The notes: generated by a model not told the origin, from the letters alone. Shown: positions 33,562 to 42,752, counted from the first letter of the stretch. The stretch: DNA of 64,000 nucleotides from Candidatus Bathyarchaeia archaeon (GCA_038852285.1 JAWCKG010000003.1:62001-126000); one strand, 5' to 3'. Made by a program: numbers and translations.

Positions 33562-34839
33562 CTACAAATCCACCATGTTAACTTCGCATTTTGTCATTAC
33601 AAATTTTCGTGAAGGTACGTCTTTGTAGATAAGCGAGTTGGGGCCCACGATCGAGTCACAGCCAATTTTAACGCCTGGCATTAAGCATACATGGATTCCA
33701 GTTTTAACTCGGTCACCTAATACGGCTCCCAATTTTTTTCTGGCACTATTCACATAGTCTTCTTTAATCATCATTTTTATGTTTGACTCGTCGAAACGGA
33801 GGTTTGCCGTTATCGTCCCAGCTCCTATGTTACAGTTTTCGCCTATAATGCTGTCCCCTATGTATGAGAGGTGAGAGATTTTAGATCCATTCATAACGAG
33901 GCTGTTTTTAATCTCACATCCATAACCAACCTTAACCCTACGGCCAATCGCGGTGTAAGGCCTGAGGAAGCAGTTAGGCCCTATAGCGGCTTCTTCACCT
34001 ATGTAAACCGGCCCCTCAACCACAGACCCAGCTTTCAACACAGACCCTTCTCGCATTACAATCGCGCCTCTCACCGATACATGGTCCTCTAATTCACCTT
34101 CAACGCGGTTTTCCATCTCCTTTAGAATCCTCTCGTTGGCATCCAATATGTCCCATGGGTATCCTATATGCATCCAATCATTATCCTCCGCTTTAACGAC
34201 ACTTACCGCGCCACCTGATGCGACGTACTTGTTTATGGAGTCCGTTAATTCGTATTCTCCTCTGGGAGATGGTTTAAGGTCCTCGAGGAAAGGGTAAAAG
34301 TCCTCATTGAACACGTAGATGCCCGCGTTAACGTAGTTCAGAGCCTCAGGTTCGAGACGTGGCTTTTCCATGATGCTAATCAATCTATCCTCCCTAAATT
34401 TTACAATTCCAAGGTCTTGGCTTGGGGACTTGGACGCGACAGCTACCATGACGTTAAGTTTGCAATTTTCATGAACGCTGAGGATTCTTTCTATCACTGA
34501 GGTCTTCAGGATTATGTCTCCATATACGAGGAGGACAGGACCTGAGGTTAACAGATCTTTAACGGTGGAAACGGCGTGGGCTGTTCCCTTAGGCGTCTCC
34601 TGTTCAACGTATGTAAACTTGCTCTCAGGTTTAACGTAAGCCGATAATGCTTTTTGAAAGCTCTCCTTTCTTCCTTTATCCACTACGAGCGTGAAATCGT
34701 TTAAATGTAGTTCTTCTAGAGAGTTGATCGTGTACGATAGGAGGGGTTTCCCTAACAAGGGGATGAGAGACTTAGGACGCGTCTCCGTTATGGGGTATAG
34801 CCGTGTACCCCTACCAGCGGCCAACAACACCGTCTTCAT
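33562..34839 (-). CDS. glmU: bifunctional sugar-1-phosphate nucleotidylyltransferase/acetyltransferase (GlmU-like)
   Basis: Makes UDP-GlcNAc or related nucleotide sugars. The N-terminal half is a nucleotidyltransferase (LLAAGRGTRLYPITETRPKSLIPLLGKPLL in overlapping pieces; DNDWMHIGYPWDIL). The C-terminal half is a left-handed beta helix with hexapeptide repeats (VYIGEEAAIGPNCFLRPYTAIG region; NIGAGTITANLRFDESNIKM). I chose the ATG at 34839 (MKTVLLAAGRG); an upstream frame of 20 codons has no family counterpart and overlaps S3ae. Products could feed AglB-linked glycan synthesis. Confidence 0.9.
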   Translation of the reverse strand: MKTVLLAAGRGTRLYPITETRPKSLIPLLGKPLLSYTINSLEELHLNDFTLVVDKGRKESFQKALSAYVKPESKFTYVEQETPKGTAHAVSTVKDLLTSGPVLLVYGDIILKTSVIERILSVHENCKLNVMVAVASKSPSQDLGIVKFREDRLISIMEKPRLEPEALNYVNAGIYVFNEDFYPFLEDLKPSPRGEYELTDSINKYVASGGAVSVVKAEDNDWMHIGYPWDILDANERILKEMENRVEGELEDHVSVRGAIVMREGSVLKAGSVVEGPVYIGEEAAIGPNCFLRPYTAIGRRVKVGYGCEIKNSLVMNGSKISHLSYIGDSIIGENCNIGAGTITANLRFDESNIKMMIKEDYVNSARKKLGAVLGDRVKTGIHVCLMPGVKIGCDSIVGPNSLIYKDVPSRKFVMTKCEVNMVDL

Positions 34840-34864
34840 AGTGGTGAACCTGGGGCCCTCAGGG

Positions 34865-35503
34865 TTACACCTCGGTCTTGGCTTCCACGACGCCTTCAAC
34901 TCCGGCTTCAGCTGGAGCTGCAGGTGCCGTGAGCAACTTGGATTTGCGAACCCCTACATGCCTGAGCGGCATTATCTTCTTCGTGAGATTATATACGTCA
35001 GAACCGATTTTTCCTAACACCATTTCATGGCATAGCTGGTCGTAAGTGAGTTCCTTCGCTTTATCCTCCAAAACCTGTCTCATGATGGCCCTTATCGCCT
35101 TCTCTTGAGAGGACTTTACCCTAGCTTTTGTGAAAGCCACCACGGACACCCTGGTAACGTACCCATCCTTGGATTTAACGTTGAAGATGCCGTCGATCCG
35201 GCTTGTGCCCCTTCTCACGAGGCTTCTTAAATAATCTGAGGAGTACTCATGGCCTTTCAATATGCTCTTAGCAGTGGAATCAGTGATCTCGGTGATGATA
35301 AAATAGAGTTTTATGGATTGGTGGGAGAAGTCATTTGTAATCTCAGACAACGTAGTTTCAACGACTCGACCCCTCAGCTTGCTAGGCTCGTCCGCAGGAA
35401 TGCTCGCCACGTTGATCTCCCCAAAATATGGCGGGGTAATCACGGAGAACCATTTTTTAAGGCGCCATTTGTCCCTCAGTTTTCTTCTAGTTGGCTTTGA
35501 CAT
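34865..35503 (-). CDS. rps3ae: ribosomal protein S3ae (eS1)
   Basis: Small-subunit protein near the mRNA exit. KDKWRLKKWF-like start (RDKWRLKKWFSVITPPYFGE), then TTLSEITNDFSHQSIKLYFII and SRIDGIFNVKSKDGYVTRVSVVAFTKAR (shown in parts) are family blocks. The 212 residues end in an Ala-rich tail. It precedes the GlmU-like gene by 25 bases and follows the membrane protein gene. Confidence 0.95.
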   Translation of the reverse strand: MSKPTRRKLRDKWRLKKWFSVITPPYFGEINVASIPADEPSKLRGRVVETTLSEITNDFSHQSIKLYFIITEITDSTAKSILKGHEYSSDYLRSLVRRGTSRIDGIFNVKSKDGYVTRVSVVAFTKARVKSSQEKAIRAIMRQVLEDKAKELTYDQLCHEMVLGKIGSDVYNLTKKIMPLRHVGVRKSKLLTAPAAPAEAGVEGVVEAKTEV

Positions 35504-35531
35504 GCCGCAGCTCCCTCTTTACCTCAACCAT

Positions 35532-36068
35532 TCAGCCCTTTATAATATTGTTGGTGGCCCTCTCCATTCTCATGAAAAAGTATATCCCGTATAGGGAGCC
35601 GGAGAAAAACATCGCGAACAGCTTAGAGATGAAGTTGAAGTTGACAGGTTTCGGCATCGCGGGGTTTATTTGATGATACAGTCTATCCAAGTCCCCTCCA
35701 TACATTATGTAGAAACTGGTCCACATGAGGAAGTTTTGGATAAACTCATACATCATCACGAAGGCTGCGGTGGCTAAAAAAATTATTATTAGACGCTTGA
35801 TGATCGTTGGAAACTTTACGAGGTAGTTTCTGAATCCCTCTAGGCCTAGAGCCCAGTAAAGAAATCCAAAGATAGTGAATAATGTTATCGGTTTAAAGTG
35901 AAAGGTGTAAATGGGGGTGGGAAGCGTTAACTCATCCATGATGAAGCTTTCTCCAACGGCGTATTCAAAGGGACGGGTTATGAGAACTCTAAGCATAATT
36001 GCGAGGCCTAAAACTCCGAACACGGCGGATAGAATACGATAAACGTTAAGCTCACTTCCTTCGTTCAT
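35532..36068 (-). CDS. hypothetical membrane protein
   Basis: A 178-residue protein with about four hydrophobic segments (ILSAVFGVLGLAIMLRVLI, ITLFTIFGFLYWALG, LIIIFLATAAFVMMYEFIQ, SKLFAMFFSGSLYGIYFFM). I do not recognise a family. It overlaps the VTT-domain gene upstream by 17 bases, so the two are translationally linked and probably act together in the membrane. Confidence 0.65.
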   Translation of the reverse strand: MNEGSELNVYRILSAVFGVLGLAIMLRVLITRPFEYAVGESFIMDELTLPTPIYTFHFKPITLFTIFGFLYWALGLEGFRNYLVKFPTIIKRLIIIFLATAAFVMMYEFIQNFLMWTSFYIMYGGDLDRLYHQINPAMPKPVNFNFISKLFAMFFSGSLYGIYFFMRMERATNNIIKG

Positions 36069-36705
36069 ACTCCTCCCCTTTACCTCGCAGGAGAAGCTTC
36101 TCCCAGTCGATCTTAAGCATCATCACGGTGGCGACTATCAACACTCCTATCGAGATAACGATTAGCCACGTGTTTTCAACCTCAGAGCCCATGATCCATG
36201 ATATGGTTGACCCGGAGAACTTACCCGACCAAACTGCTACAGAGGTTAAGAGGAACTTCCCGAAGAGGCATGCTAAGAAGGTTTTAGCTGGACTGTACTC
36301 CATCATGCCCAATGGGATGAAGACTATGTCGTCAGGTAATGGGGAAGCCGCGAACAGGAACGCCGCGAAAAATGGGCTTCCCCCTAAAATCCTTCGGAGG
36401 GCGTCGAAGCGTCTCCTGTATTTTTCCCCTAGGGTCACCCTGCCACTGTATCCGATAAGGTAGCTTACGAACTTGCCCAAGGTTGCGCCAATGGCCCCCA
36501 GAATGGAGAGAATGAAAGGTCCATGTCCAACGGCTTTGAGGCCTATGGTGAAGACTACGGCCAGGTACGGTACTGGAAAAAACAGCGTGAGGTTGGCTAG
36601 CAAGCTTACGACGAACACACCTAGATACGGGTTCCCCACGGTCTTCATGACCAAGTATAGTAGCTCCATAAGCCCCAAAGCTGTCCCTTCCTCGCGAATC
36701 TTCAA
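36052..36705 (-). CDS. VTT-domain (SNARE-associated/DedA-like) membrane protein, second copy
   Basis: A 217-residue membrane protein with the VTT signature ASPLPDDIVFIPLGMMEYSPAKTF, parallel to SPIPDDPVVIPLGVVRFSFPKF in the protein at 23771-24406. About five helices plus the re-entrant loop are visible (VFVVSLLANLTLFFPVPYLAV). It is linked to the membrane protein downstream by overlap. Lipid transport is the family-level idea; the archaeal substrate is unknown. Confidence 0.72.
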   Translation of the reverse strand: MKIREEGTALGLMELLYLVMKTVGNPYLGVFVVSLLANLTLFFPVPYLAVVFTIGLKAVGHGPFILSILGAIGATLGKFVSYLIGYSGRVTLGEKYRRRFDALRRILGGSPFFAAFLFAASPLPDDIVFIPLGMMEYSPAKTFLACLFGKFLLTSVAVWSGKFSGSTISWIMGSEVENTWLIVISIGVLIVATVMMLKIDWEKLLLRGKGEEYERRK

Positions 36706-36785
36706 ACTGCAAGTAACATATTTAAAGAGGCGGTATTTATTGATTTAGACTTAAATTCAGTAATTGGATCACGTCACCCGGCTGG

Positions 36786-38081
36786 TTGAAGGGTTTGATT
36801 GACATTAAGCTGTTGAGAAACAACCCGGAGCTTGTGAAGGAAGATCTAAGGAAGAGGTTCGCTTACGAGAAGATTCCATGGGTAGACAAGATTTTAGAGC
36901 TTGATGAAAATAGGAGAACTGCGCTGATCGAGATAGATAGGCTTCGACATCGGAGAAACCTTATCACCGCGGAGATAGCGAAGATGAAAAGGGAGGGGGT
37001 ACGTGTCGAAGAGAAATTGGAGGAGGCTAAAAAAATCCCATTGGAGATTAAGAGGCTGGAAGAGGATGTGGGCAGGCTTGAAAAAGATATTTATGGACTT
37101 TTGGCTAGGATACCGAACCTAACCCATGATTCAGTACCCTTGGGTGAAGACGAAAGCTACAACGAGGTTGTTAAAGTATGGGGAGAAAAACCTACATTTA
37201 ATTTTAACCCCAAAGACCACATCGATCTATGCGGCAAATTAGACCTCATGGACGTTGAGCGAGCTGCAAAGGTTTCCGGAGCCAGGTTCTACTACCTAAA
37301 AAAAGAGGCAGTGCATTTAGAGTTCGCCCTGATAAGGTACGCTTTAGACTTGGTCGTCGAGGAAGGTTTTACACCTGTGATCCCACCTGTAATGGTTAGA
37401 AGAGAAGCGATGTATGGGGCCGGCTTCCTGCCTGAAGGAGAAGCCGACATATATTGGATTAAAGGTAAAGACCTATGTCTCGCGGGTACGGCGGAAATCC
37501 CGTTGGCGGCTATGCATATGAATGAAATACTGGAGCAGGATAAATTACCCCTCTACTACGCTGGATTTTCAACTTGCTTTAGAACAGAGGCTGGAGCCCA
37601 TGGCAGGGATACGAAAGGGATCTTCAGGGTTCACCAATTCGATAAACTTGAGCTCTTCAAATACACTTCGCCGGAGGAGTCTTGGAATGAGCATGAAAAG
37701 ATGCTAGCCACCGTTGAAAAAATATATCAAGGCTTAGGATTACATTACAGAGTTGTAAACGTCTGCTCCGGAGAGCTGGGGTCTTCAGCAGCGAAGAAAT
37801 ACGATTTAGAGCTATGGCTACCGGGTCAAGGCAAGTTTAGGGAAGCGGTTTCGTGCAGTAACTGCACGGACTATCAGGCTAGGAGGTTGAATATTAGGTT
37901 TAGGAAAAGCCCCGGTGAAAAGCCTAGGTTCGTCCATACCTTAAACAGCACAGCTGTAGCTGTCAGCAGGACGCTTGTGGGGATCTTTGAGAACTATCAA
38001 ATGGAGGACGGATCCATCAGGGTTCCAGACGTCTTAAGAAAATACGTGGATTTCCGCAAGATCCCTAGCGGTGGTGAATGA
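36786..38081 (+). CDS. serS: seryl-tRNA synthetase
   Basis: Class II synthetase with the N-terminal coiled-coil arm that contacts the tRNA-Ser variable arm (residues ~35-110: RRNLITAEIAKMKREG, EIKRLEEDVGRLEKD). Motif 2 is FRTEAGAHGRDTKGIFRVHQF and motif 3 is in LNSTAVAVSRTLVGIFENYQ. 431 residues; this is the common bacterial/archaeal form, not the methanogen type. The start is TTG at 36786 or 36795; the second reads MIDIKLLRNNPELV, as in relatives. Confidence 0.95.
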   Translation: MKGLIDIKLLRNNPELVKEDLRKRFAYEKIPWVDKILELDENRRTALIEIDRLRHRRNLITAEIAKMKREGVRVEEKLEEAKKIPLEIKRLEEDVGRLEKDIYGLLARIPNLTHDSVPLGEDESYNEVVKVWGEKPTFNFNPKDHIDLCGKLDLMDVERAAKVSGARFYYLKKEAVHLEFALIRYALDLVVEEGFTPVIPPVMVRREAMYGAGFLPEGEADIYWIKGKDLCLAGTAEIPLAAMHMNEILEQDKLPLYYAGFSTCFRTEAGAHGRDTKGIFRVHQFDKLELFKYTSPEESWNEHEKMLATVEKIYQGLGLHYRVVNVCSGELGSSAAKKYDLELWLPGQGKFREAVSCSNCTDYQARRLNIRFRKSPGEKPRFVHTLNSTAVAVSRTLVGIFENYQMEDGSIRVPDVLRKYVDFRKIPSGGE

Positions 38082-38091
38082 TCAACAATCT

Positions 38092-38352
38092 TTAACGCCT
38101 CAAACACTTCAAGCTTTTTGAAGAAACCGAGTAGCATGTTAGGATTTCATCAAATGTGGGCAATAAACGGTCGATCTTCGCGGCTGCTATGTTGAACAAC
38201 AAACTTCTTCCAACTCTTCGAGCCTTAACTGTCAGGTCAGGTGGAGTTACTTCGTTGTCGGGCTGTAAGGCCCCTAAAATGGATGAAGCCATTAACTCGT
38301 CCTCGGCGTAGATAATTAGCTTTAGTTGAAATGGCTTCATTTTTTCAGGCAT
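38092..38352 (-). CDS. pcc1: KEOPS complex subunit Pcc1
   Basis: Small dimeric subunit of the KEOPS complex that makes t6A in tRNA. The 86-residue protein has the Pcc1 pattern: beta strand FQLKLIIYAEDELMASSILGALQPDNEV (in two pieces), VKARRVGRSLLFNIAAAKIDRLLPTFDEIL. The recJ-like stop codon at 38337 overlaps its start; an ATG at 38340 is the more usual start. Kae1 and Bud32 are at 41-42.7 kb. Confidence 0.88.
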   Translation of the reverse strand: MPEKMKPFQLKLIIYAEDELMASSILGALQPDNEVTPPDLTVKARRVGRSLLFNIAAAKIDRLLPTFDEILTCYSVSSKSLKCLRR

Positions 38353-39767
38353 TGAGCCGCCCCATCCTCAACGTCCTTTAAGAAGGATTCAAGCTTTTCC
38401 ATCGGGACCTTCGCTCCAGCGGCCACTTTATGTCCTCCACCCATCCCTCCGTTTCTAACCGAGGCTTCATACATGAGTTTTCCCAGGTCTATGGGGGAAT
38501 CCTTTAAATTTTCTTGGATTCTCGCGGATATTTTAGCCGAACCATCTTCAGCCCTAGTCACCACCAGCAACACCCTATTTTTATCGTAGCGACCTGACGT
38601 ACACAGCATGGAGGAAACAGCTCCGGACATTCGTTCATCGAGGCTATTTTCACCCCTCACCACCACCAGGTGCTTCAATTCCTGCGTCGAACACTCGTTT
38701 CCAAGTATCAGCTCCATGTAGCCGGCGAGGGTTGCGCGATACTCTTTTAACACATCCTCAACTTGGAGGATTGCCGTCCTATCTCCTAGGCACGCTGAAA
38801 TCCCTAAGCCATGTTTTCCCATCCTCCCACACGCGTTTAAGGCTGTGGCGTACTCCCTGCCGTCCCTAAGGGCTGTTCCAGGCTCCTGCCCTAATAAGGT
38901 GTAAACTGAGCCGATTAGGCCTCTCGCGGCTTCAAGATCGTGTCCCCCCGCGGAAAGGTGTTCAACTATCCTGGAAATTAGCCGCCTTTTCTCATCCTCC
39001 GTGAGATCGGAAACCGTCCTCCACCTATCATCCATTTTTAAGTCTATGTTGGCTGAGGAGAGAAGGGATAGACATCGATCCTCCCTACCGCTTAGGCCAG
39101 GTAGAAATGGGGAGGTTGTGCTCGCAAGGGCTTTGTGTAGAGGTCTCGTCTCCCTTCCGAATAAGATGAGGTCTGTCTCCTCCTTTAGGAGGCCTGAGTT
39201 TGAGGCTTCTTCAACAATGAGGGCGTTAAGTCCTTCAAGTCTTTTCTTCTCATTTCTGTCCTGGGTGTCCCCTAGTGCCCCGACGACGGCTAAGACGGAT
39301 AGGTCAGTGTTATCCGCCTTCATCTCCTTGGCCACAAGGTACATCATTCCAGCTCCGCTTATGTCCTTTGACCCGTCAAATCCGTATAGACATGGGTTGA
39401 CATGGTATGGGAATCTTTCCGCCTCTCCTAGGACAGGGTGGTGATCTATAACGACCGTTTTGTTTGTTGAGCATTTATTCTCAATAAGCTCTAGGTATCC
39501 ACTTCCCATCTCTGAGAAAACCAAGATTTCATGGCGGATCTTTAAGACGTCGTCTATAAGTTTCTCGTTGAGGTCGTTCACTACGCGTATGTGAAATGAA
39601 GCGTTTAAACGTGTAAGGGCGGCGGCTAGGATGCTGCCGGCGGCTAATCCATCCGCGTCGAAGTGGGTTAAAATTAGGAAAGTTGAAGCCTCTTCAGCTC
39701 TCTCCGATAGAAAATGAGCTGTTTGATACGCTTTCTCGAGTAGGGCTTTCAAATCAGGCTTTGACAT
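38337..39767 (-). CDS. DHH-family nuclease, archaeal RecJ/GAN type
   Basis: Single-strand-specific exonuclease homolog. LTHFDADGLAAGSILAAAL carries the first acidic motif, VVIDHHPVLGE is the DHH motif, and the C-terminal DHHA1 domain ends with GGMGGGHKVAAGAKVPMEKL. Archaeal RecJ-like proteins (GAN, Cdc45-like) bind GINS and travel with the replisome; the intact DHH and HFDADG motifs suggest an active nuclease. 476 residues. Co-transcribed with S15 upstream and pcc1 downstream, the usual archaeal trio. Confidence 0.9.
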   Translation of the reverse strand: MSKPDLKALLEKAYQTAHFLSERAEEASTFLILTHFDADGLAAGSILAAALTRLNASFHIRVVNDLNEKLIDDVLKIRHEILVFSEMGSGYLELIENKCSTNKTVVIDHHPVLGEAERFPYHVNPCLYGFDGSKDISGAGMMYLVAKEMKADNTDLSVLAVVGALGDTQDRNEKKRLEGLNALIVEEASNSGLLKEETDLILFGRETRPLHKALASTTSPFLPGLSGREDRCLSLLSSANIDLKMDDRWRTVSDLTEDEKRRLISRIVEHLSAGGHDLEAARGLIGSVYTLLGQEPGTALRDGREYATALNACGRMGKHGLGISACLGDRTAILQVEDVLKEYRATLAGYMELILGNECSTQELKHLVVVRGENSLDERMSGAVSSMLCTSGRYDKNRVLLVVTRAEDGSAKISARIQENLKDSPIDLGKLMYEASVRNGGMGGGHKVAAGAKVPMEKLESFLKDVEDGAAQCLKK

Positions 39768-40217
39768 TTACGTTACAGCGGCTACTGCAGCTTTATACTT
39801 CCAGTCCTCAGGGAGGGCTCCCCGCTTCCTATAATACTTGGATAGGTTGTGAATCTTAGACTCGAGGAGGGATAACGCCCTTTTGTTTATGTAGTCGGTT
39901 TTGTTTCTGGCGAGGTGTTTCTTTAGGTTTTCAGCTTTCTTTATAAGGCTCTGTAAATCCTCCGGAATGTTCGGAGAGAATCCAGCCGCTGATAACGTAT
40001 CCTTCATCGATTTTCCCAAGATGGGCTTGATCAACGGGATTCCGTACTGGTCTCTGAGTATGGCGCCTATCCTTGAAGGAGGCAGACCCTGCCTTGCGAG
40101 TTTAACCACTAAATCCTCCACCTCCTCCGCGGCGTATTTACACCATTGAGGAGGCCTCTTACTAATAGGCCTAGTCGACCCGGACTTCCCCCTCTTTCTT
40201 GTATACATCCTTGCCAT
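39768..40217 (-). CDS. rps15: ribosomal protein S15 (uS15)
   Basis: Small-subunit protein binding 16S rRNA helices 20-22. The archaeal extension MARMYTRKRGKSGSTRPISK precedes the core (ARQGLPPSRIGAILRDQYG, then LESKIHNLSKYYRKRGALP). The ATG at 40217 gives the usual N terminus and 149 residues; the frame opens four codons earlier. A TATA box is at 40279-40288. The recJ-like gene follows with no gap. Confidence 0.95.
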   Translation of the reverse strand: MARMYTRKRGKSGSTRPISKRPPQWCKYAAEEVEDLVVKLARQGLPPSRIGAILRDQYGIPLIKPILGKSMKDTLSAAGFSPNIPEDLQSLIKKAENLKKHLARNKTDYINKRALSLLESKIHNLSKYYRKRGALPEDWKYKAAVAAVT

Positions 40218-40278
40218 GGAAAATTGCACCTGTCACGTAGATAAGTGGCCTCGTTCACTACGGTGGACTGATCTCATC

Positions 40279-40288
40279 TATTTAAATT
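40279..40288 (-). promoter_or_regulatory. TATA-like box for the S15-recJ-pcc1 operon
   Basis: AATTTAAATA on the minus strand is about 67 bases before the S15 start, placing transcription near 40257 and a leader of about 40 bases. Confidence 0.45.
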
Positions 40289-40468
40289 TTCTTAACTTTG
40301 AAAATTGTTAGCTTTTAACTCGTTTTAAAGAGCCGTTAATTTATCTTTGAGGAGCTTCACCGTGTTGAGGCGATGTTAACAAGAGATCTTTAAACATTAA
40401 CCATTTCGAGGAGCATATTAGCGATTTTAGCGATACTTCCCTCGTGCTGGTTTCGGGAATTCTTAATT

Positions 40469-41062
40469 TCATGGGAAATCGCCGTGAGTGAGAAGCCATC
40501 GCGCAAGCTTTTTGATGGAGCGCCCTCGGTGGGAAAGTTGATTTTTAAGTTCTAATTCCATTTCCGCGAACGTTCGTCCGTCTCCAGTCGTGGGTATGAA
40601 AATCGGGTCGAACCCGAACCCCCTTTCACCCTTAGGCTTCTCAGATATCTCGCCCTTCACGATGCCTTCAAAAACCCTGAGACCTAGATTGGGGTCGTAT
40701 ATTCCGGCTACGGATCTAAATTCGGCTCTCCTATCTTCTTCGTCTTCCATTAGTTTTAGGAGCCCCTTTAACCCAATCGTATTGAACGCGTAAGACGAAT
40801 ATGGTCCTGGAAAACCCCTAAGCGATTTAACGAACAGTCCCGAATCCTCCATTATAAGCGGTGTGGGAGTTTTACCAGCCATCTTATCCAATGCTTCTCT
40901 AATTATTTTCTTTAGGTTTGAGGATTGAATTTCAACTTTTTTGCCTTTCTTAACTTTAACCTTAATCCCGTAATCTTTCAGTATGGTTGAGATCTCTTTA
41001 ATTTTTCCTTTATTTGAAGTCATTAAATAAACTTTTAAACGAATTTTACATTCTTTCTCCAT
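40469..41062 (-). CDS. XTP/dITP diphosphatase (Ham1/RdgB-like)
   Basis: Removes non-canonical purine nucleoside triphosphates. Family blocks: VYLMTSNKGKIKEISTIL, PLIMEDSGLFVKSLRGFPGPYSSYAF, and GERGFGFDPIFIPTTGDGRTFAEM with SHRGRSIKKLARWL. ATG at 41062 is chosen over a TTG at 41083; it has GAGGAAG upstream and yields 197 residues. It overlaps the bud32 end, a common archaeal neighbour pair. Confidence 0.93.
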   Translation of the reverse strand: MEKECKIRLKVYLMTSNKGKIKEISTILKDYGIKVKVKKGKKVEIQSSNLKKIIREALDKMAGKTPTPLIMEDSGLFVKSLRGFPGPYSSYAFNTIGLKGLLKLMEDEEDRRAEFRSVAGIYDPNLGLRVFEGIVKGEISEKPKGERGFGFDPIFIPTTGDGRTFAEMELELKNQLSHRGRSIKKLARWLLTHGDFP

Positions 41063-41681
41063 GATATCTTCCTCTTCGCTCAATTTCCCTAATTTTCAAC
41101 ATAACTAGCTCCCCTTCTTTTTTAAGCACCGTTTTATAGCCTTCCATGAGAAGTTTGAAGCATCGATTTGCCACTTGATGATGAGTGCTGGTTAAAGCTC
41201 TTTTCAGGAGGTATAAGTCCACTCCCCTATCCTCAAGGGAGCTTGAGTGGTATCCCAAACCAAAATCAATGAAGTAAAGTTTTCCATCCTCTGTCAGAAT
41301 CATGTTAGAGGTTGTGAGATCTCCATGTATTATGTTTCGCTGGTGTAATAGGGCGACTTGCCTCCCAATTAACCATGACGGCTTAACGTGATTCTTTCTG
41401 AACGGCTCGTTGAAGACTTCTTTGAGCCTCTCGCCTACAATGTACTCCATAACGATTGTGAAGGCTTCCTGATCGACCAAATATATGATTGGGGTGGGGA
41501 CGCCGGCGGATTTCGCTTCATGAATTAACTGGGCTTCGTGCACAGTTCTATAAGATCTAAGCTTTCTATCCAGCGTCCCCAGCCTATACTTTTTTTTCAC
41601 CCTTCGCTTAATCAATACGGATTTTCCGTTCAGCTCAGAGAGATAAAGGTTGGCTTCAGCTCCTTTCCTTATTAAACGCAT
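41046..41681 (-). CDS. bud32: KEOPS kinase/ATPase Bud32
   Basis: Atypical small kinase of KEOPS. KGAEANLYL (glycine-loop region), invariant Lys in SVLIKRRVKKKYR, catalytic HGDLTTSNMIL and DFG in YFIDFGLGYHS. I start at the ATG at 41681 (MRLIRKGAEA); an ATG six codons earlier overlaps kae1 more. About 211 residues. It is separate from kae1, not fused as in Methanocaldococcus-like archaea, and directly follows it. Confidence 0.94.
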   Translation of the reverse strand: MRLIRKGAEANLYLSELNGKSVLIKRRVKKKYRLGTLDRKLRSYRTVHEAQLIHEAKSAGVPTPIIYLVDQEAFTIVMEYIVGERLKEVFNEPFRKNHVKPSWLIGRQVALLHQRNIIHGDLTTSNMILTEDGKLYFIDFGLGYHSSSLEDRGVDLYLLKRALTSTHHQVANRCFKLLMEGYKTVLKKEGELVMLKIREIERRGRYHGERM

Positions 41682-42703
41682 ATCCCGTTTCCTCTCCACG
41701 GGATTGGAACCTGGTCAATCCTCCACCTAGGTTTCACGGCGCTTTCACCCACGTTTAAAGTCACACCTGCTTTATAGGCCAGAATTCCCGTCCAAGCGAT
41801 TTGGGCTCCGCAGTCTGCGCTGAACTTTTTGTCAACGACCTTGAAGATCACGTTATGTTCTCTGGAAATTTCCTTGAACATCGCTTGAAGCCTTCGATTG
41901 GCGGCAACCCCTCCGGTGAGCATGAGCTCCTTTTTCTCCAAGTGGGCTAAGGATCTCTCAGTCGCCTCAACTAACATGGCGAAGGCTACTTCTTGAACTG
42001 AGAAACACACGTCTTCAACCTTCGCGCCTTCCTTCAATTTTTTAACGGCAGCTGTTAACAAACCAGAGTACGCGACGTCGTTTCCCTTCACAGTATATGG
42101 GAGGTCGACGTATTCGCCTCCCTTCTCAGCTAATTCCTCCATTTTCTCTCCCCCAGGTGATGGATAACCTAACTTTCTAGCCAACGCGTCCAGTAAGTTC
42201 CCCAAGGTAATGTCTTCGGTTTCACCGAACACCCTCCAATATCCATTTGAGAAAGCTACGATGGACGTGTGTCCGCCTGAAACTATGACTGTGAGTGGGT
42301 CCTGAAGGCCGGTAGTTAACGCGGCGATTTCGATGTGGCCTATCGCGTGGTGAACGGGGATCAACGGTTTTTTCAAGTGAAGGGATAGGGCTCGGGCCAC
42401 GGTAGCCCCAACTCTTAGAACTGGCCCCAATCCTGGACCCAGGGAAAACGCTATCGCGGCGATTTCCTCAGCCTCCACACCGGCTCTTCTTAAAGCTTCT
42501 TGAAGAATTTTAGGCGCGATTTGAACGTGATGCTGAGCCGCCTCCCTAGGATGGATTCCCGAGCCGATAGGGGGTTTATACACCGCTTTTACGTCAGAGA
42601 GTATGTCCCCCGCATCAGATGCCACGGCCATCCCTAGTGTATGCGCCGTGCTTTCAATGCCTAGGCATAGCGCCCTTGCGCTCAAGGCCATCACGGTTGA
42701 CAT
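41672..42703 (-). CDS. kae1: KEOPS catalytic subunit Kae1
   Basis: Transfers threonylcarbamoyl to A37 of tRNAs (t6A). LGIESTAHTLGMAV, the metal-binding pair in HHAIGHIEIAALT, HPREAAQHHVQI, and VSGGHTSIVAF. The 343-residue length fits Kae1. Start is the ATG at 42703, with a bidirectional TATA-like box at 42753-42763. It overlaps bud32 and is divergent from aIF2 gamma. The fourth subunit Cgi121 is not here. Confidence 0.96.
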   Translation of the reverse strand: MSTVMALSARALCLGIESTAHTLGMAVASDAGDILSDVKAVYKPPIGSGIHPREAAQHHVQIAPKILQEALRRAGVEAEEIAAIAFSLGPGLGPVLRVGATVARALSLHLKKPLIPVHHAIGHIEIAALTTGLQDPLTVIVSGGHTSIVAFSNGYWRVFGETEDITLGNLLDALARKLGYPSPGGEKMEELAEKGGEYVDLPYTVKGNDVAYSGLLTAAVKKLKEGAKVEDVCFSVQEVAFAMLVEATERSLAHLEKKELMLTGGVAANRRLQAMFKEISREHNVIFKVVDKKFSADCGAQIAWTGILAYKAGVTLNVGESAVKPRWRIDQVPIPWRGNGICV

Positions 42704-42752
42704 TTTCCAAGCTATAATCTGACTCCCTTTAGATAAGTTATGTGAATCATCA

